The position numbers were made by a program, and so were the translations under genes. Positions 8,925 through 18,292 of a DNA stretch of 64,000 bases are shown here, piece after piece. Each line of letters begins with the position of its first letter. The first letter of the stretch is position 1. The stretch covers positions 1 through 64,000 of the forward strand of contig CAKZSB010000046.1 in NCBI GenBank assembly GCA_937920585.1, read 5' to 3'. The notes under the pieces were generated by a model. That model was not told the DNA's origin and did not search any database. It saw only the letters and a program-made list of their open reading frames with translations. Origin of the DNA: an uncultured Granulosicoccaceae bacterium. Lineage in GTDB: Bacteria > Pseudomonadota > Gammaproteobacteria > Granulosicoccales > Granulosicoccaceae.

Positions 8925-9551
8925 ATGGCGACAGACAATGTTGCGTCTGAGGGAGCGCTGGTTTCCGGTAACGTCGACACTAAAAGACGCAGGCTGCTGA
9001 CAGCCGGCGTCGGTGTGGTTGGCGCGGTCGGAGCCATAGCGTTGGCAGGACCACTTATTTCATCGATGTCACCGAGTGCGCGGGCGCGGTCTGCGGGAGC
9101 ACCGGTAGAAGTTGATATCAGCAAACTCGAACCGGGACAGCGCGTCATCGTCGAATGGCGCGGTAAGCCGGTCTGGGTTGTGCTGCGTACCGAGGAGTTG
9201 CTGGCCAGTCTGGAGGAGGTGACGGATGAATTGCGCGACGCCGAGTCCGAGGATTCACTGCAACCTGAATTTGCCGTCAATACCTACCGGTCGTTGAAAC
9301 CCGAGATCATGGTGATGGTCGGCGTCTGCACCCATCTGGGTTGCTCGCCAAGCTATCGGCCCGATGTCGCGGCAGCCGATCTCGGGGCCGACTGGCTCGG
9401 TGGTTTCTTCTGCCCCTGCCACGGTTCCAAGTTCGACATTGCCGGACGCGTTTACAAAGGGGTTCCGGCGCCGACTAACCTGGAAGTGCCCCCCTATACC
9501 TTTCTTACCGATACGAACATCCTTATCGGTGCGGACGGAGGCAACGCCTAA
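8925..9551 (+). CDS. petA: Rieske iron-sulfur subunit of cytochrome bc1 (PetA)
   Basis: A 208-residue ubiquinol-cytochrome c reductase iron-sulfur subunit. The N-terminus has a twin-arginine-like signal anchor (KRRRLLTAG followed by a hydrophobic segment). The [2Fe-2S] ligands lie in CTHLGC and CPCHGS, with two Cys and two His, plus the extra disulfide Cys pair. The ATG at 8925 has GGAG 10 bases upstream, and an earlier in-frame start would put residues before the signal anchor. It is the first gene of petA-petB-petC, with the stop overlapping petB. Confidence 0.96.
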   Translation: MATDNVASEGALVSGNVDTKRRRLLTAGVGVVGAVGAIALAGPLISSMSPSARARSAGAPVEVDISKLEPGQRVIVEWRGKPVWVVLRTEELLASLEEVTDELRDAESEDSLQPEFAVNTYRSLKPEIMVMVGVCTHLGCSPSYRPDVAAADLGADWLGGFFCPCHGSKFDIAGRVYKGVPAPTNLEVPPYTFLTDTNILIGADGGNA

Positions 9552-10774
9552 TGAGTAAAGTTACCGACACCATTGCCTGGATAGACGAGCGCTTCCCGCT
9601 CACCAAGAGCTGGGAGACACATGTCTCCAAGTACTACGCGCCGAAGAACTTCAATTTCTGGTACTACTTTGGCTCGCTGGCGCTGGTCGTACTGGTCATA
9701 CAGATCGTGACCGGTATCTTCTTAACAATGAACTACAAGCCTGATGGCGAACTGGCGTTCAAGTCGGTTGAGTACATCATGCGTGATGTCAACTGGGGCT
9801 GGCTGATTCGCTATATGCACTCGACTGGCGCCTCGATGTTTTTTGTCGTGGTGTATCTGCACATGTTCCGGGCGCTGATGTACGGCTCGTACAAGAAGCC
9901 GCGCGAACTGCTGTGGATTTTCGGCATGTTCATTTATCTGGCGCTGATGGCTGAAGCATTCATGGGCTATCTGTTGCCCTGGGGACAGATGTCGTTCTGG
10001 GGTGCGCAGGTGATCATTTCGCTGTTTGGTGCCATCCCGTTTGGTATCGGCGATGCGCTGACACTCTGGCTGCGAGGCGATTACGTGGTGTCGGATGCCA
10101 CGCTGAATCGCTTCTTTGCCCTGCATGTTATCGCGGTGCCGCTGGTGCTGGTGTTCCTGGTGATTGCACACATTGTGGCGCTGCACGAAGTCGGGTCGAA
10201 CAACCCTGATGGTGTGGATATCAAGAAGCTCAAGGATGCCAACGGCGTACCGCTCGACGGCATTCCCTTTCACCCGTACTACACCGTCAAGGATATGGTC
10301 GGTCTGGCCGTGTTCCTGATCATCTTCTTTGCAATTGTCTTTTATGCACCGGAGATGGGCGGGTACTTCCTTGAGCACGCGAACTACATTCCGGCTGATC
10401 CGCTGAAGACGCCCGAGCACATCGCACCGGTTTGGTACTTCACGCCGTTCTACGCGATCCTGCGTGCGGTGCCCGACAAGCTGGGTGGTGTGATCGCGAT
10501 GTTCATGGCGATTGTGGTGCTGTTCTTCCTGCCCTGGATCGACCGCAATAACGTCAGATCAATCCGCTACCGCTCACTGGCCTACAAAGGCATTCTGGCC
10601 GCGTTTGTCATTGCTTTCATCGTGCTGGGTTACCTGGGCATGCAACAGCCCACCCCATTCAGAACGTTTCTGTCGCAGTTTTGTTCGCTGGTTTACTTCG
10701 GCTTCTTTGTCGCGCTGTTCTTTATCAGTCGCAATGAACAAACCCGGCGCGTACCGGACAGGGTGACTCACTGA
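9551..10774 (+). CDS. petB: Cytochrome b subunit of cytochrome bc1 (PetB)
   Basis: A 407-residue polytopic membrane protein carrying hemes bL and bH and both quinone sites of complex III. Heme-ligand histidines are His90/His104 and His192/His207. The quinol-oxidation loop reads PVWY, the variant usual in beta- and gammaproteobacteria. About eight membrane helices are visible. It starts in the petA stop codon (TAATG) and its stop overlaps petC (ATGA), so all three subunits are translationally coupled. Confidence 0.97.
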   Translation: MSKVTDTIAWIDERFPLTKSWETHVSKYYAPKNFNFWYYFGSLALVVLVIQIVTGIFLTMNYKPDGELAFKSVEYIMRDVNWGWLIRYMHSTGASMFFVVVYLHMFRALMYGSYKKPRELLWIFGMFIYLALMAEAFMGYLLPWGQMSFWGAQVIISLFGAIPFGIGDALTLWLRGDYVVSDATLNRFFALHVIAVPLVLVFLVIAHIVALHEVGSNNPDGVDIKKLKDANGVPLDGIPFHPYYTVKDMVGLAVFLIIFFAIVFYAPEMGGYFLEHANYIPADPLKTPEHIAPVWYFTPFYAILRAVPDKLGGVIAMFMAIVVLFFLPWIDRNNVRSIRYRSLAYKGILAAFVIAFIVLGYLGMQQPTPFRTFLSQFCSLVYFGFFVALFFISRNEQTRRVPDRVTH

Positions 10775-11526
10775 TGAAAACTACACGTCTATTGGTTCTT
10801 GGTCTGTGTGCGGCGCTGATGCCCGCACTGGGTTCAGCCGCCGGTGGCGGTGCCAGCCTGGATGAGTTTGAAAGCACTGACTCGAAGCGTTCTCTGCAGC
10901 GCGGCGCCAGAGTGTTCCTAAACTATTGTCTGGGTTGTCATACCGCCGACTACCATCGCTACAGTCGCATGGCGACGGATATTGGCTTGAGCGATGAGTT
11001 TGTCGCCGACAACATGATATTCACCACCGACAAGGAAGGTGATGCGACCAAAGTCGGCGCATTGATGGCCAGTAGCATGACCGAGGACTACGGCGAAAAG
11101 TCTTTCGGTATCGTGCCGCCCAATCTAGCGCTTACTGCGCGTTCGCGCGGGGTCGATTGGCTGTACACTTACATGCGTTCGTTCTACCTCGACGAGTCGC
11201 GGCCCTTCGGTGCGAATAATGTGGTGTTGCCCCAGGTGGGCATGCCGCACGTGCTCGCGCATCTGCAGGGATGGCAGACGGCAAATTACGAGGACAGGGA
11301 TGGCCAGGAGGTGTTCACCGGTTTCGAGAAACTGACTCGCGGTGAACTGAGTCCCGATGAATACGACGGCTTGATTCGCGACCTGGTAAGTTTTATGGAT
11401 TACCTGGGCGATCCGAATCGTGCGACCCGACATGCCGTTGGTTTTTGGGTTATGTTGTTTCTGATTATCTTTCTGGTGCTCGCAATAATGCTGAAAAAAG
11501 AGTACTGGAAGGACGTCAGGCACTAG
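10774..11526 (+). CDS. petC: Cytochrome c1 subunit of cytochrome bc1 (PetC)
   Basis: A 250-residue membrane-anchored c-type cytochrome. A Sec signal peptide (residues 1-22, ending GSAAG) is followed by the heme-binding CLGCH at residues 52-56, and a single C-terminal transmembrane anchor (FWVMLFLIIFLVLAIMLKKEYW) holds it in the membrane. It passes electrons from the Rieske protein to soluble cytochrome c. Its ATG overlaps the petB stop. About 70 bases separate it from sspA. Confidence 0.96.
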   Translation: MKTTRLLVLGLCAALMPALGSAAGGGASLDEFESTDSKRSLQRGARVFLNYCLGCHTADYHRYSRMATDIGLSDEFVADNMIFTTDKEGDATKVGALMASSMTEDYGEKSFGIVPPNLALTARSRGVDWLYTYMRSFYLDESRPFGANNVVLPQVGMPHVLAHLQGWQTANYEDRDGQEVFTGFEKLTRGELSPDEYDGLIRDLVSFMDYLGDPNRATRHAVGFWVMLFLIIFLVLAIMLKKEYWKDVRH

Positions 11527-11598
11527 GCAGGTCACGGCGAAGGCGAGCAGAACCGGTGAATCGGTTCTGCTCAATCCCGTCCTGTCCTGGAGATAAAT

Positions 11599-12222
11599 TT
11601 GGCCGAGCCCGTCACCTGCAGATCTGTCATGACACTTTATTCTGACCCCGCTTCAATTTACAGCCATCGAGTCCGCATCGTTCTGTTCGAGAAAGATATA
11701 ACGGTGGAAATCGAGGATGTAGACCCTGACAACAAGCCGTCAGAACTGTTGCATTTGAACCCGTACAACAGTTTGCCTACCCTGGTTGACCGCGATCTGG
11801 TGCTCTATGACTCCAGAGTGGTGGCCGAATATCTCGACGAGCGATTTCCTCATCCGCCGTTAATGCCGGTGGATCCGGTGTCCCGGGCGCGATCAAGGCT
11901 TGCGCTGTTCCGTATCGAGACCGACTGGTACGCCTTGCTGCCCGATCTCGAAGGCAGCGATTCGCGGGCGGCAGACAAGGCGCGCAAAGCCTTGCGCGAG
12001 TCCCTGGTGGCATCTGCTGATGTGTTTGGTGCCAAGCCTTTCTTCCTTAGTGACGAGTACACACTTGTCGACGCGACTGTGGCTCCGATGTTGTGGCGCC
12101 TTAAGCACTATGGCATTGAATTACCAAAAGAGGCCGGAGCTGTCACGAAATATGCAAAAAGGATGTTTGACCGTGAGGGATTTCAACTGAGTCTCACCGA
12201 GAGTGAGCGAGAGATGCGTTAA
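11599..12222 (+). CDS. sspA: Stringent starvation protein A
   Basis: A 207-residue glutathione-S-transferase-fold protein that binds RNA polymerase and remodels transcription in stationary phase or under acid stress in relatives. LNPYNSLPTLVDRDL and YLDERFPHPPLMPV are family hallmarks. The start is called at TTG 11599: GGAG lies 7 bases upstream, and the residues that follow (MAEPVTCRSVMTLYS) align with the N-terminus of E. coli SspA (RSVMTL). The later ATG at 11629 would remove ten residues that belong to the family and has no comparable ribosome binding site. sspB follows, as is usual. Confidence 0.95.
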   Translation: MAEPVTCRSVMTLYSDPASIYSHRVRIVLFEKDITVEIEDVDPDNKPSELLHLNPYNSLPTLVDRDLVLYDSRVVAEYLDERFPHPPLMPVDPVSRARSRLALFRIETDWYALLPDLEGSDSRAADKARKALRESLVASADVFGAKPFFLSDEYTLVDATVAPMLWRLKHYGIELPKEAGAVTKYAKRMFDREGFQLSLTESEREMR

Positions 12223-12253
12223 ACCAGTGACGTCAGAAACAACAACACCAAGC

Positions 12254-12667
12254 ATGAGCTCCAGCCAGCCTTATCTGGTTAGGGCTATTTACGAATGGAT
12301 CGTTGACAACGATCTGACGCCGTACCTGCTTGTGGATGGTTCGAAAGAGGGCGTTGAAGTGCCGGAAGGCTACCTCGACGAACAACAGCGCATCATTCTG
12401 AACATCAGCCCGACCGCGACCAGCGAACTGCTGATGAACAATGACGAGATCACTTTCAACGCCCGGTTCAGTGGCCGGGCGGTGTGCATCATTGTGCCCA
12501 CCTACTGCGTGCTCGCGATCTATGCGCGTGAAAATGGTCAGGGCATGATGTTCAACGAAAACGAGAATCCCCCCACGCCGCCGACCGATCGCAAGCCGGG
12601 TGATGCGTCTCCCAAGGCTGAGAAGCAGCCGGAAGTAACGCGACCGCAGTTGAAGGTGGTCAAGTAG
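12254..12667 (+). CDS. sspB: ClpXP adaptor protein SspB
   Basis: A 137-residue specificity factor that binds ssrA-tagged proteins and delivers them to ClpXP. The folded domain (PYLVRAIYEWIVDNDLTPYL, NDEITFNARFSG, VLAIYARENG) is followed by a flexible acidic linker and the conserved ClpX-binding tail RPQLKVVK. ATG 12254 is preferred because it is nearest the conserved domain. A GTG at 12227, five bases after the sspA stop, is an alternative that would add nine residues. It is convergent with yraN, with nine bases between the stops. Confidence 0.93.
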   Translation: MSSSQPYLVRAIYEWIVDNDLTPYLLVDGSKEGVEVPEGYLDEQQRIILNISPTATSELLMNNDEITFNARFSGRAVCIIVPTYCVLAIYARENGQGMMFNENENPPTPPTDRKPGDASPKAEKQPEVTRPQLKVVK

Positions 12668-12676
12668 CGGCAGGTC

Positions 12677-13027
12677 TCACAGCGGTGAGTCAAACGCCGC
12701 TTCTATCCAGTTGATGTCCGGGCCGGTGAAGGCGATGACATCGAATCGGCAGGTCATCTGCCGCGCCTTGTACTCCCCGATAAACACCTGGGCAGTCTGT
12801 GCAATTCGACGTTGCTTGGCCGGCGTGACACTGCTTGCAGCACCCCCGAAGTCTTTGTGTTTGCGGTATCTCACTTCAATGAAAACCAGCACTTTGGCGT
12901 GCAGCATGATGAGATCGATCTCGCCAAACGGCGAGTGATAGTTCTGTTCGATCAGCTTCAGGCCTTTTGACTGCAGGTATTCCAGCGCTCTGGATTCGAA
13001 CGCCTGGCCGGTCTCGGTGGTCTTCAT
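12677..13027 (-). CDS. yraN: UPF0102 / YraN family endonuclease-fold protein
   Basis: A 116-residue protein of the YraN family, which has a restriction-endonuclease-like fold and no settled function. The core motif GEIDLIMLH...VFIEVRYRK is present, matching the E/D-x(n)-E-V-K-type catalytic pattern with Arg in place of the usual Lys in E-V-[RK]. In many gammaproteobacteria it lies beside lpoA and rsmI, as here; it is 59 bases downstream of lpoA on the same strand. Confidence 0.93.
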   Translation of the reverse strand: MKTTETGQAFESRALEYLQSKGLKLIEQNYHSPFGEIDLIMLHAKVLVFIEVRYRKHKDFGGAASSVTPAKQRRIAQTAQVFIGEYKARQMTCRFDVIAFTGPDINWIEAAFDSPL

Positions 13028-13086
13028 TACTGCTTACTTCCTTACTGCTGTTGCGGGTTGCTTCCCCGCGTGGACTTGCGCGTGGC

Positions 13087-15066
13087 TTAAAGGCCGCTGG
13101 TCAGCGCCGGCAATACCGTATTGACTGGCAGTGGGCCGCGCCGCTTTACTGGCTCTCCAGCCTCAAATTCAACCCAGTTCAGTCTGCGCCGGATTCGATT
13201 GCCGTCAGCCAGTGTGAGGGCGCCGGTTGTACCCGTGACGGAAAATGCGCGGTCAAAGCGCATGGTCTCGAGTTTACTGTGCAGGTTCCAGGCGTCGATT
13301 CCCAGTGCATTGAGGCGTGACATGCGCGGCGTAGGGTCGGCGGTAACGTCGGCAATCTGGCGATACAACTTGGAGGGGCTGCGGCTGTTGTCGATTATCC
13401 AGGGCATTTCGTTGTAGATCACGCCGGTCAGATCGCCGTCGGCACGTTTGTCTATTTTGCCGCTAAAAATTTGCGAGGTGCTGACCAGCGGCAGATTGTT
13501 CGCATGGTGGAATTGCAGCTGCGGGCGAAGCAAACGTGCCTGCTCTGCACCGAGAGCGAGAAAAATGGCCTCGACGTCACCGCGTATCGCGGGCTCGAAT
13601 TCGAGTTTGGTGTCGAGCAGGGTGCGCAGTTGGCTGGCTCTGGCGTTGCTTTGGTTGATCGCCAGCAGTTTTTTCAGCTGTGGCGAATAGTCGTAGCTGT
13701 CCTGCGGGATTTTCTCTACCCCGAGTACCGTGCCGCCGTTTTGGGTGAAGGTTTCGTTGAATGCTTCGGCCAGCCGCGAGCCAACGGTGTTTTCCGATGC
13801 CACGACCAGTACTTTTTTCAAGCCCTCACCGATGATGTAGCTGGCTGCATCGCGAGCTTCATCTTCCGGTAACAGGCCAAACTGATAGAGGTTGGCGCTC
13901 GGGGTGGTGTCGGCCGAGGTGTAATTGAGGGACAGAGTCGGGATGGTAATGCGATTGGTGGCGGCGAGCTTTATCACTGCAGCCTTGCTCAATGGCCCGA
14001 CGATCAGCGATGCGCCACTGGCGACGGCGGCCTCGTACTGGTTCATCGCTTTGCCGAGGTTGCTGCCAGTGTCGAAAATGGTGATCTGCGCGTTCGGGTT
14101 GGGATTGCTGTTGTAGCGAGCAGCGAGAAAACCGGTTTTGATGGCATTGCCGATTTTGCTGAATTTACCTGTCAATGGCAGCAGTAGAGCGACGCGATCG
14201 GTGGAGATCGCGGTGCTGCCGGCGAAATCGTTGCCGGTTTGATAATCACTCTCGCTCAGTGACGCCGGGTGGCCGGGATAGCGATTGCTCCAGACCTGTG
14301 TGCGGCGGCTGATCGCATCCTGGCTCGCGGTGCCTGCAGAGCGTTGCAGCAGCATGAATTCAACCCAGCCGCGGTAAACGGTGCCACCGGTGACGTTCGC
14401 CATTTGCTGCAAACTGGGGGTATCTACCTTCGAGAGCATTGAGCGGGTTGCTTCACGGTTATTGGCAATCGTGGTGGGCAGGGTTAGATTGGCTTCGATC
14501 AGAATTCTCGCTTTCAGCGCCTGGACCGGATCGGCGAGCAATTCATGCGCGCGTGCCTGTATCTCCAGTGCGCGGATCCGCAGTATGCGATCACTAATAG
14601 AGCGAGGTTGTGGTGCTGTGGCCAACGCCTCTGCGGGATTGTCCTGGGCCAGGTGCACGTAGGCGTCAACCAAAGTCTTGCGCTCGCGCAGCGACGGTTC
14701 GAACAGCTCATCGGGGAGTAGTTCAAAGGCGCGCATAGCCTCGCGATAGAGTTGGCTGTCGAAGTAGAGTTCGGTGGCCAGCAGCTGATATTGCAGCGCC
14801 AGGCCCGGGTCGACTTCGTCGCTTGCCAGTTGCGCATACACATGTGCGGCCTGGGCCGTGTCGCCCTCACTGACGAGGCTTGCCGCCAGTTGCGGTGTCG
14901 GCACGATTTGCGACAACGGCGAGCTGATGCGCCTGCCGTTGCCGGGATTGCCGCAGCCCTGCAAAATCGCAAGGACAAGCGCAAGAAGCACAGCGATGCC
15001 AGGTTTGGAGTTCGTGAGCGCGCGCGAAATGGTAGTGTTCACTGGTTCATCTGTTGGGTTGATCAT
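13087..15066 (-). CDS. lpoA: Outer-membrane lipoprotein LpoA, activator of PBP1A
   Basis: A 659-residue lipoprotein that reaches from the outer membrane to activate the class A penicillin-binding protein PBP1A. The N-terminus has a hydrophobic segment ending in the lipobox LQGC (cysteine near residue 38). An N-terminal TPR-like helical region (about residues 55-250) is followed by a periplasmic-binding-protein-like LppC domain (RVALLLPLTGKFSKIGNAIKTGF onward). It is divergent from rsmI with 167 bases between, and co-directional with yraN. The signal region is longer than usual, so a later start is possible. Confidence 0.93.
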   Translation of the reverse strand: MINPTDEPVNTTISRALTNSKPGIAVLLALVLAILQGCGNPGNGRRISSPLSQIVPTPQLAASLVSEGDTAQAAHVYAQLASDEVDPGLALQYQLLATELYFDSQLYREAMRAFELLPDELFEPSLRERKTLVDAYVHLAQDNPAEALATAPQPRSISDRILRIRALEIQARAHELLADPVQALKARILIEANLTLPTTIANNREATRSMLSKVDTPSLQQMANVTGGTVYRGWVEFMLLQRSAGTASQDAISRRTQVWSNRYPGHPASLSESDYQTGNDFAGSTAISTDRVALLLPLTGKFSKIGNAIKTGFLAARYNSNPNPNAQITIFDTGSNLGKAMNQYEAAVASGASLIVGPLSKAAVIKLAATNRITIPTLSLNYTSADTTPSANLYQFGLLPEDEARDAASYIIGEGLKKVLVVASENTVGSRLAEAFNETFTQNGGTVLGVEKIPQDSYDYSPQLKKLLAINQSNARASQLRTLLDTKLEFEPAIRGDVEAIFLALGAEQARLLRPQLQFHHANNLPLVSTSQIFSGKIDKRADGDLTGVIYNEMPWIIDNSRSPSKLYRQIADVTADPTPRMSRLNALGIDAWNLHSKLETMRFDRAFSVTGTTGALTLADGNRIRRRLNWVEFEAGEPVKRRGPLPVNTVLPALTSGL

Positions 15067-15233
15067 AGGAAAGTCGAAAGTACCTTGCCATGTGTGGGCG
15101 ACATCCAGATTGACTACTACCGGCTGGCAGGCTGCTGAATACCTGTTGTGCGAACATGACCGCTCGGCCCCTCGCTCGTGAGGTCCTCATCACCCGGCTG
15201 GCCCGGCTCCACTGTGAAAGGTCCGATTGTACT

Positions 15234-16085
15234 ATGTCTGTTATAGAAGGCGTTTTTTATGTCATCGCCACGCCGATTGGCAATCTGTCCGACATCACGC
15301 AAAGGGCGGCGCAAGTGCTCGCCGAGGTCGATCATCTGTTCGCTGAGGATACGCGCCACACGATGAACCTGTGCCGTCATCTCGGCGTCAATCCGCCGCT
15401 GCATTCACTGCATGAGCACAACGAGGACGCCCGTATCACGCAGGTGATCGAGTTGTTGCAGTCGGGTTGTGCGGTCGGGTTGGTGTCGGATGCGGGCACG
15501 CCGTTGATCAGTGATCCGGGTTACCGGATCGTCGCGGCCTGTCACGAGGCCGGCATTAAGGTGAGTCCGGTGCCGGGCGTGTCGTCTCTGTCGGCGGCGC
15601 TGTCGGTGTGCGGATTGCCGACAGACCGATTCAGTTATTGCGGTTTTCCGCCAGCGCGACGCAGCGCCCGGCAGAAAATGTTCGAAGCGTTGAAAGGCGA
15701 AAGCGCAAGCCTGGTGTTCTTCGAATCGCGCCATCGCATTGTTGAATCGCTGGAAGATATGGTTCAGGTGTTCGATGCGCAGCGTTCTGCGGCGATCTGT
15801 CGGGAATTGACCAAGGCATTCGAAACTATCTGGCGCGCGCCGCTGGGCGAGTTGCTGGCGCGAACCAGCGCTGACCCTAACGCGCAACGCGGGGAGTTTG
15901 TCATTGTGGTCAGCGGCGCCGAGGCGGCCGGGCCGGCGGTGCTGTGCGCCGCGACGGAAAAATTGTTGATGCAACTGGGGCAGCAGTTGCCGCCGCGTGT
16001 GGCCGCCGGTCTGATAGCCGATTTCTCCGGTGTGCCCAAGCGGGAGGTTTATCAGCGATTGATCGCTTTGCAACAGCAGGGATAA
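15234..16085 (+). CDS. rsmI: 16S rRNA (cytidine1402-2'-O)-methyltransferase RsmI
   Basis: A 283-residue tetrapyrrole-methylase-fold enzyme that 2'-O-methylates C1402 of 16S rRNA; RsmH (17360-18292) modifies the same nucleotide at N4. Signatures are YVIATPIGNLSDIT, FAEDTRHT, SDAGTPLISDPGYR and PGVSSLSAALS. ATG 15234 starts the conserved region; upstream in-frame sequence is unconserved. The stop lies 46 bases before the RNase P RNA. Confidence 0.95.
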   Translation: MSVIEGVFYVIATPIGNLSDITQRAAQVLAEVDHLFAEDTRHTMNLCRHLGVNPPLHSLHEHNEDARITQVIELLQSGCAVGLVSDAGTPLISDPGYRIVAACHEAGIKVSPVPGVSSLSAALSVCGLPTDRFSYCGFPPARRSARQKMFEALKGESASLVFFESRHRIVESLEDMVQVFDAQRSAAICRELTKAFETIWRAPLGELLARTSADPNAQRGEFVIVVSGAEAAGPAVLCAATEKLLMQLGQQLPPRVAAGLIADFSGVPKREVYQRLIALQQQG

Positions 16086-16093
16086 CGTTTTTG

Positions 16094-16125
16094 TTGACGG
16101 GGCGGGCGACATCTGGTGCTAACAT
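16094..16125 (+). promoter_or_regulatory. Promoter candidate for rnpB
   Basis: An extended -10, TG-C-TAACAT (hexamer at 16120-16125), lies six to eight bases before the expected RNA 5' end. TTGACG at 16094-16099 is 20 bases away, which is long for a -35, so the extended -10 probably carries most of the strength. Confidence 0.45.
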
Positions 16126-16130
16126 GGGCG

Positions 16131-16490
<360 letters not shown>

Positions 16491-16794
16491 CTCGTTACCC
16501 GTCACTACTTTTTCGCGCGCATCCCGCGTGCCGCTGTCATTTCTATACAGATTGACAAGGTAGCCGCCATCGGCGCCTTGCGGCAATCGCCGTTCACGTA
16601 AAAATTCCACAACCCATTCGGCTTCTCGGCCTCGTTTTTTACAGAGGCTTGGATTGCATAGCTCTAGTAGTTTATCTGTCAAGTCGTATAACCCATTGAT
16701 TTTCATTCTCCGCCTGACCTTTGTTGGCAGCTGCATCAGCTGCTAAGTGTTTGTCTGTGCGTCTGTTTTTCTCACGCGAAAAGTTCGCTGTAAC

Positions 16795-16823
16795 TTGAAT
16801 GTCGTCAACTCAATGGATAAAGT
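16795..16823 (+). promoter_or_regulatory. Sigma-70 promoter candidate for the dcw cluster
   Basis: TTGAAT (16795-16800) and TAAAGT (16818-16823) are separated by exactly 17 bases, about 80 bases before mraZ. It is the best-spaced pair in the gap and a reasonable main promoter for the division cluster. Confidence 0.5.
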
Positions 16824-16833
16824 GCAATGCAAG

Positions 16834-16887
16834 TGGGGCGTTGTGTCGGTAAGTGGCCCAATATGGGGCAAAAGGGCTGAGATCGGG
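16834..16887 (+). promoter_or_regulatory. Possible MraZ operator repeats (TGGG-type)
   Basis: MraZ of other bacteria represses its own operon by binding direct TGGG repeats spaced at about 9-10 bases. Here TGGGG (16833-16838 region), TGGC (16854), TGGG (16864), AGGG (16873) and CGGG (16884) occur between the promoter and mraZ at roughly that period, though degenerate. Confidence 0.35.
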
Positions 16888-16901
16888 TTTGTCAATCATT
16901 C

Positions 16902-17363
16902 ATGTTTCGCGGTAGTCACAACCTGAATCTCGATGCCAAAGGGCGGATTGCTATTCCCGCTCGATATCGCGAGCGCCTGCGTGAAATGTGTGAAGGGGAG
17001 CTTGTCGTCACGTTCAATCCCTACGACGAATGCCTGCCGATCTATCCGCTCAGTGAGTGGGAAGAGTGCGAGCGAAAAATGGAGGCGGTTGAAGACGAGA
17101 GTGAAGATTTTCGAGAGATGCAACGCATGCTCTATTACTACACCCACGATGTTGAAATGGATGGCAGCGGTCGAATTTTGGTGCCACAGCAGTTGCGGGA
17201 ACTGGTTTCTCTCGAAAAAAGTGCAGTGCTCATCGGACATGGGAAGAAGTTTGAGCTGTGGGGTGAGCAGCGTTGGTTACAGCATAGTCAAAGCGGCCGG
17301 GAGAAATTCGCGGAGCGTATGAGAACCCGCAGCGAGCGGATGCATCTGGGCTTCAAGCTTTGA
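16902..17363 (+). CDS. mraZ: Transcriptional regulator MraZ
   Basis: A 153-residue DNA-binding protein with two tandem SpoVT/AbrB-like repeats: FRGSHNLNLDAKGRIAIPARYR and DVEMDGSGRILVPQQLRE. It represses its own dcw operon in E. coli. It opens the cluster as in most bacteria. ATG 16902 begins the conserved region, although no Shine-Dalgarno is evident. Its stop overlaps the TTG start of rsmH. Confidence 0.95.
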   Translation: MFRGSHNLNLDAKGRIAIPARYRERLREMCEGELVVTFNPYDECLPIYPLSEWEECERKMEAVEDESEDFREMQRMLYYYTHDVEMDGSGRILVPQQLRELVSLEKSAVLIGHGKKFELWGEQRWLQHSQSGREKFAERMRTRSERMHLGFKL

Positions 17364-18292
17364 CTGCCGCTGCTTTCGGCGGGCATATATCGGTTCTGAA
17401 GGATCCGGCAACACAGGCGCTGGTCGGGGATCGCAACGGAATGTATATCGACGCCACCTACGGACGTGGCGGCCACAGCGCAAACATTCTGGCGCAACTC
17501 GATAAGGGCGCGAGTTTGCTGGCCATTGATCGCGATGTCGATGCAGTAGCCGATGCCAGCGCCAGATTTGCCGATGAACCGAGGTTCCGTATCGCACACG
17601 GTAACTACAGCCAGATCGCGGAGCTCGCCGGCGACTGGCGCGGGCAGGTGGCAGGTGTGTTGTTTGATCTGGGGGTGTCGTCACCACAGCTGGATCAGGC
17701 TCAGCGCGGATTCAGTTTCGATCGCGACGGCCCGCTCGATATGCGAATGGATGTGACGTCGGGGCAACCGTTGTCGGCCTGGCTGGCAACCGTCGATGTG
17801 CAAACACTCACGGATGTGTTTCGCGACTATGGCGAGGAGCGCTATGCAAAACGTATTGCTCGCAGGGTGGTTGAACACGTGGCGAGCGCACCATTGACCG
17901 GCACACTTGAGCTGGCAGAAATCATCAAGGCGGCACACCCGCGTTGGGAGAAACACAAGCATCCGGCAACCCGGTGTTTTCAGGCGATGAGAATCTATAT
18001 CAACGGCGAACTCGATCATCTGCAAACCGCCCTCGAAGCGGCAGTAGGGTTGCTGCGTCCGGGTGCGCGGATTGTTGTGATTAGTTTTCACTCTCTCGAA
18101 GATCGCATTGTTAAGCGATTTTTTCGCGCTGAGTCGAGCGCGCCCGAATTGCCGCGTGGTCTGCCCGTTCAGCAGCAGGATTTGCCGTGTCGGCTCAAGC
18201 TGGTTGGCAAGGCTGCAAAGCCGGATCAGGCCGAGGTCGGTGTCAATCCGCGGGCGCGTTCATCCATTATGCGAGTGGCGGAAAAATTGTGA
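17360..18292 (+). CDS. rsmH: 16S rRNA (cytosine1402-N4)-methyltransferase RsmH (MraW)
   Basis: A 310-residue SAM-dependent methyltransferase acting on C1402 of 16S rRNA. The SAM-binding DATYGRGGHS, the FDLGVSSPQLD motif, RRVVEH and VVISFHSLEDRIVKRFF are present, with the family's helical insertion between. The start is TTG at 17360, overlapping the mraZ stop (TTGA); the conserved GGHISVLKD begins a few residues later. Its own stop overlaps the ftsL GTG. Confidence 0.95.
   Translation: MTAAAFGGHISVLKDPATQALVGDRNGMYIDATYGRGGHSANILAQLDKGASLLAIDRDVDAVADASARFADEPRFRIAHGNYSQIAELAGDWRGQVAGVLFDLGVSSPQLDQAQRGFSFDRDGPLDMRMDVTSGQPLSAWLATVDVQTLTDVFRDYGEERYAKRIARRVVEHVASAPLTGTLELAEIIKAAHPRWEKHKHPATRCFQAMRIYINGELDHLQTALEAAVGLLRPGARIVVISFHSLEDRIVKRFFRAESSAPELPRGLPVQQQDLPCRLKLVGKAAKPDQAEVGVNPRARSSIMRVAEKL

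Larger units (their letters stand above)
16491..16901. other. rnpB-mraZ intergenic region
   Basis: 411 bases with no plus-strand gene. It holds a mraZ promoter and possible MraZ binding boxes near its right end, and a doubtful minus-strand frame (16365-16706), each listed separately. No clear intrinsic terminator for rnpB was found. Confidence 0.6.
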
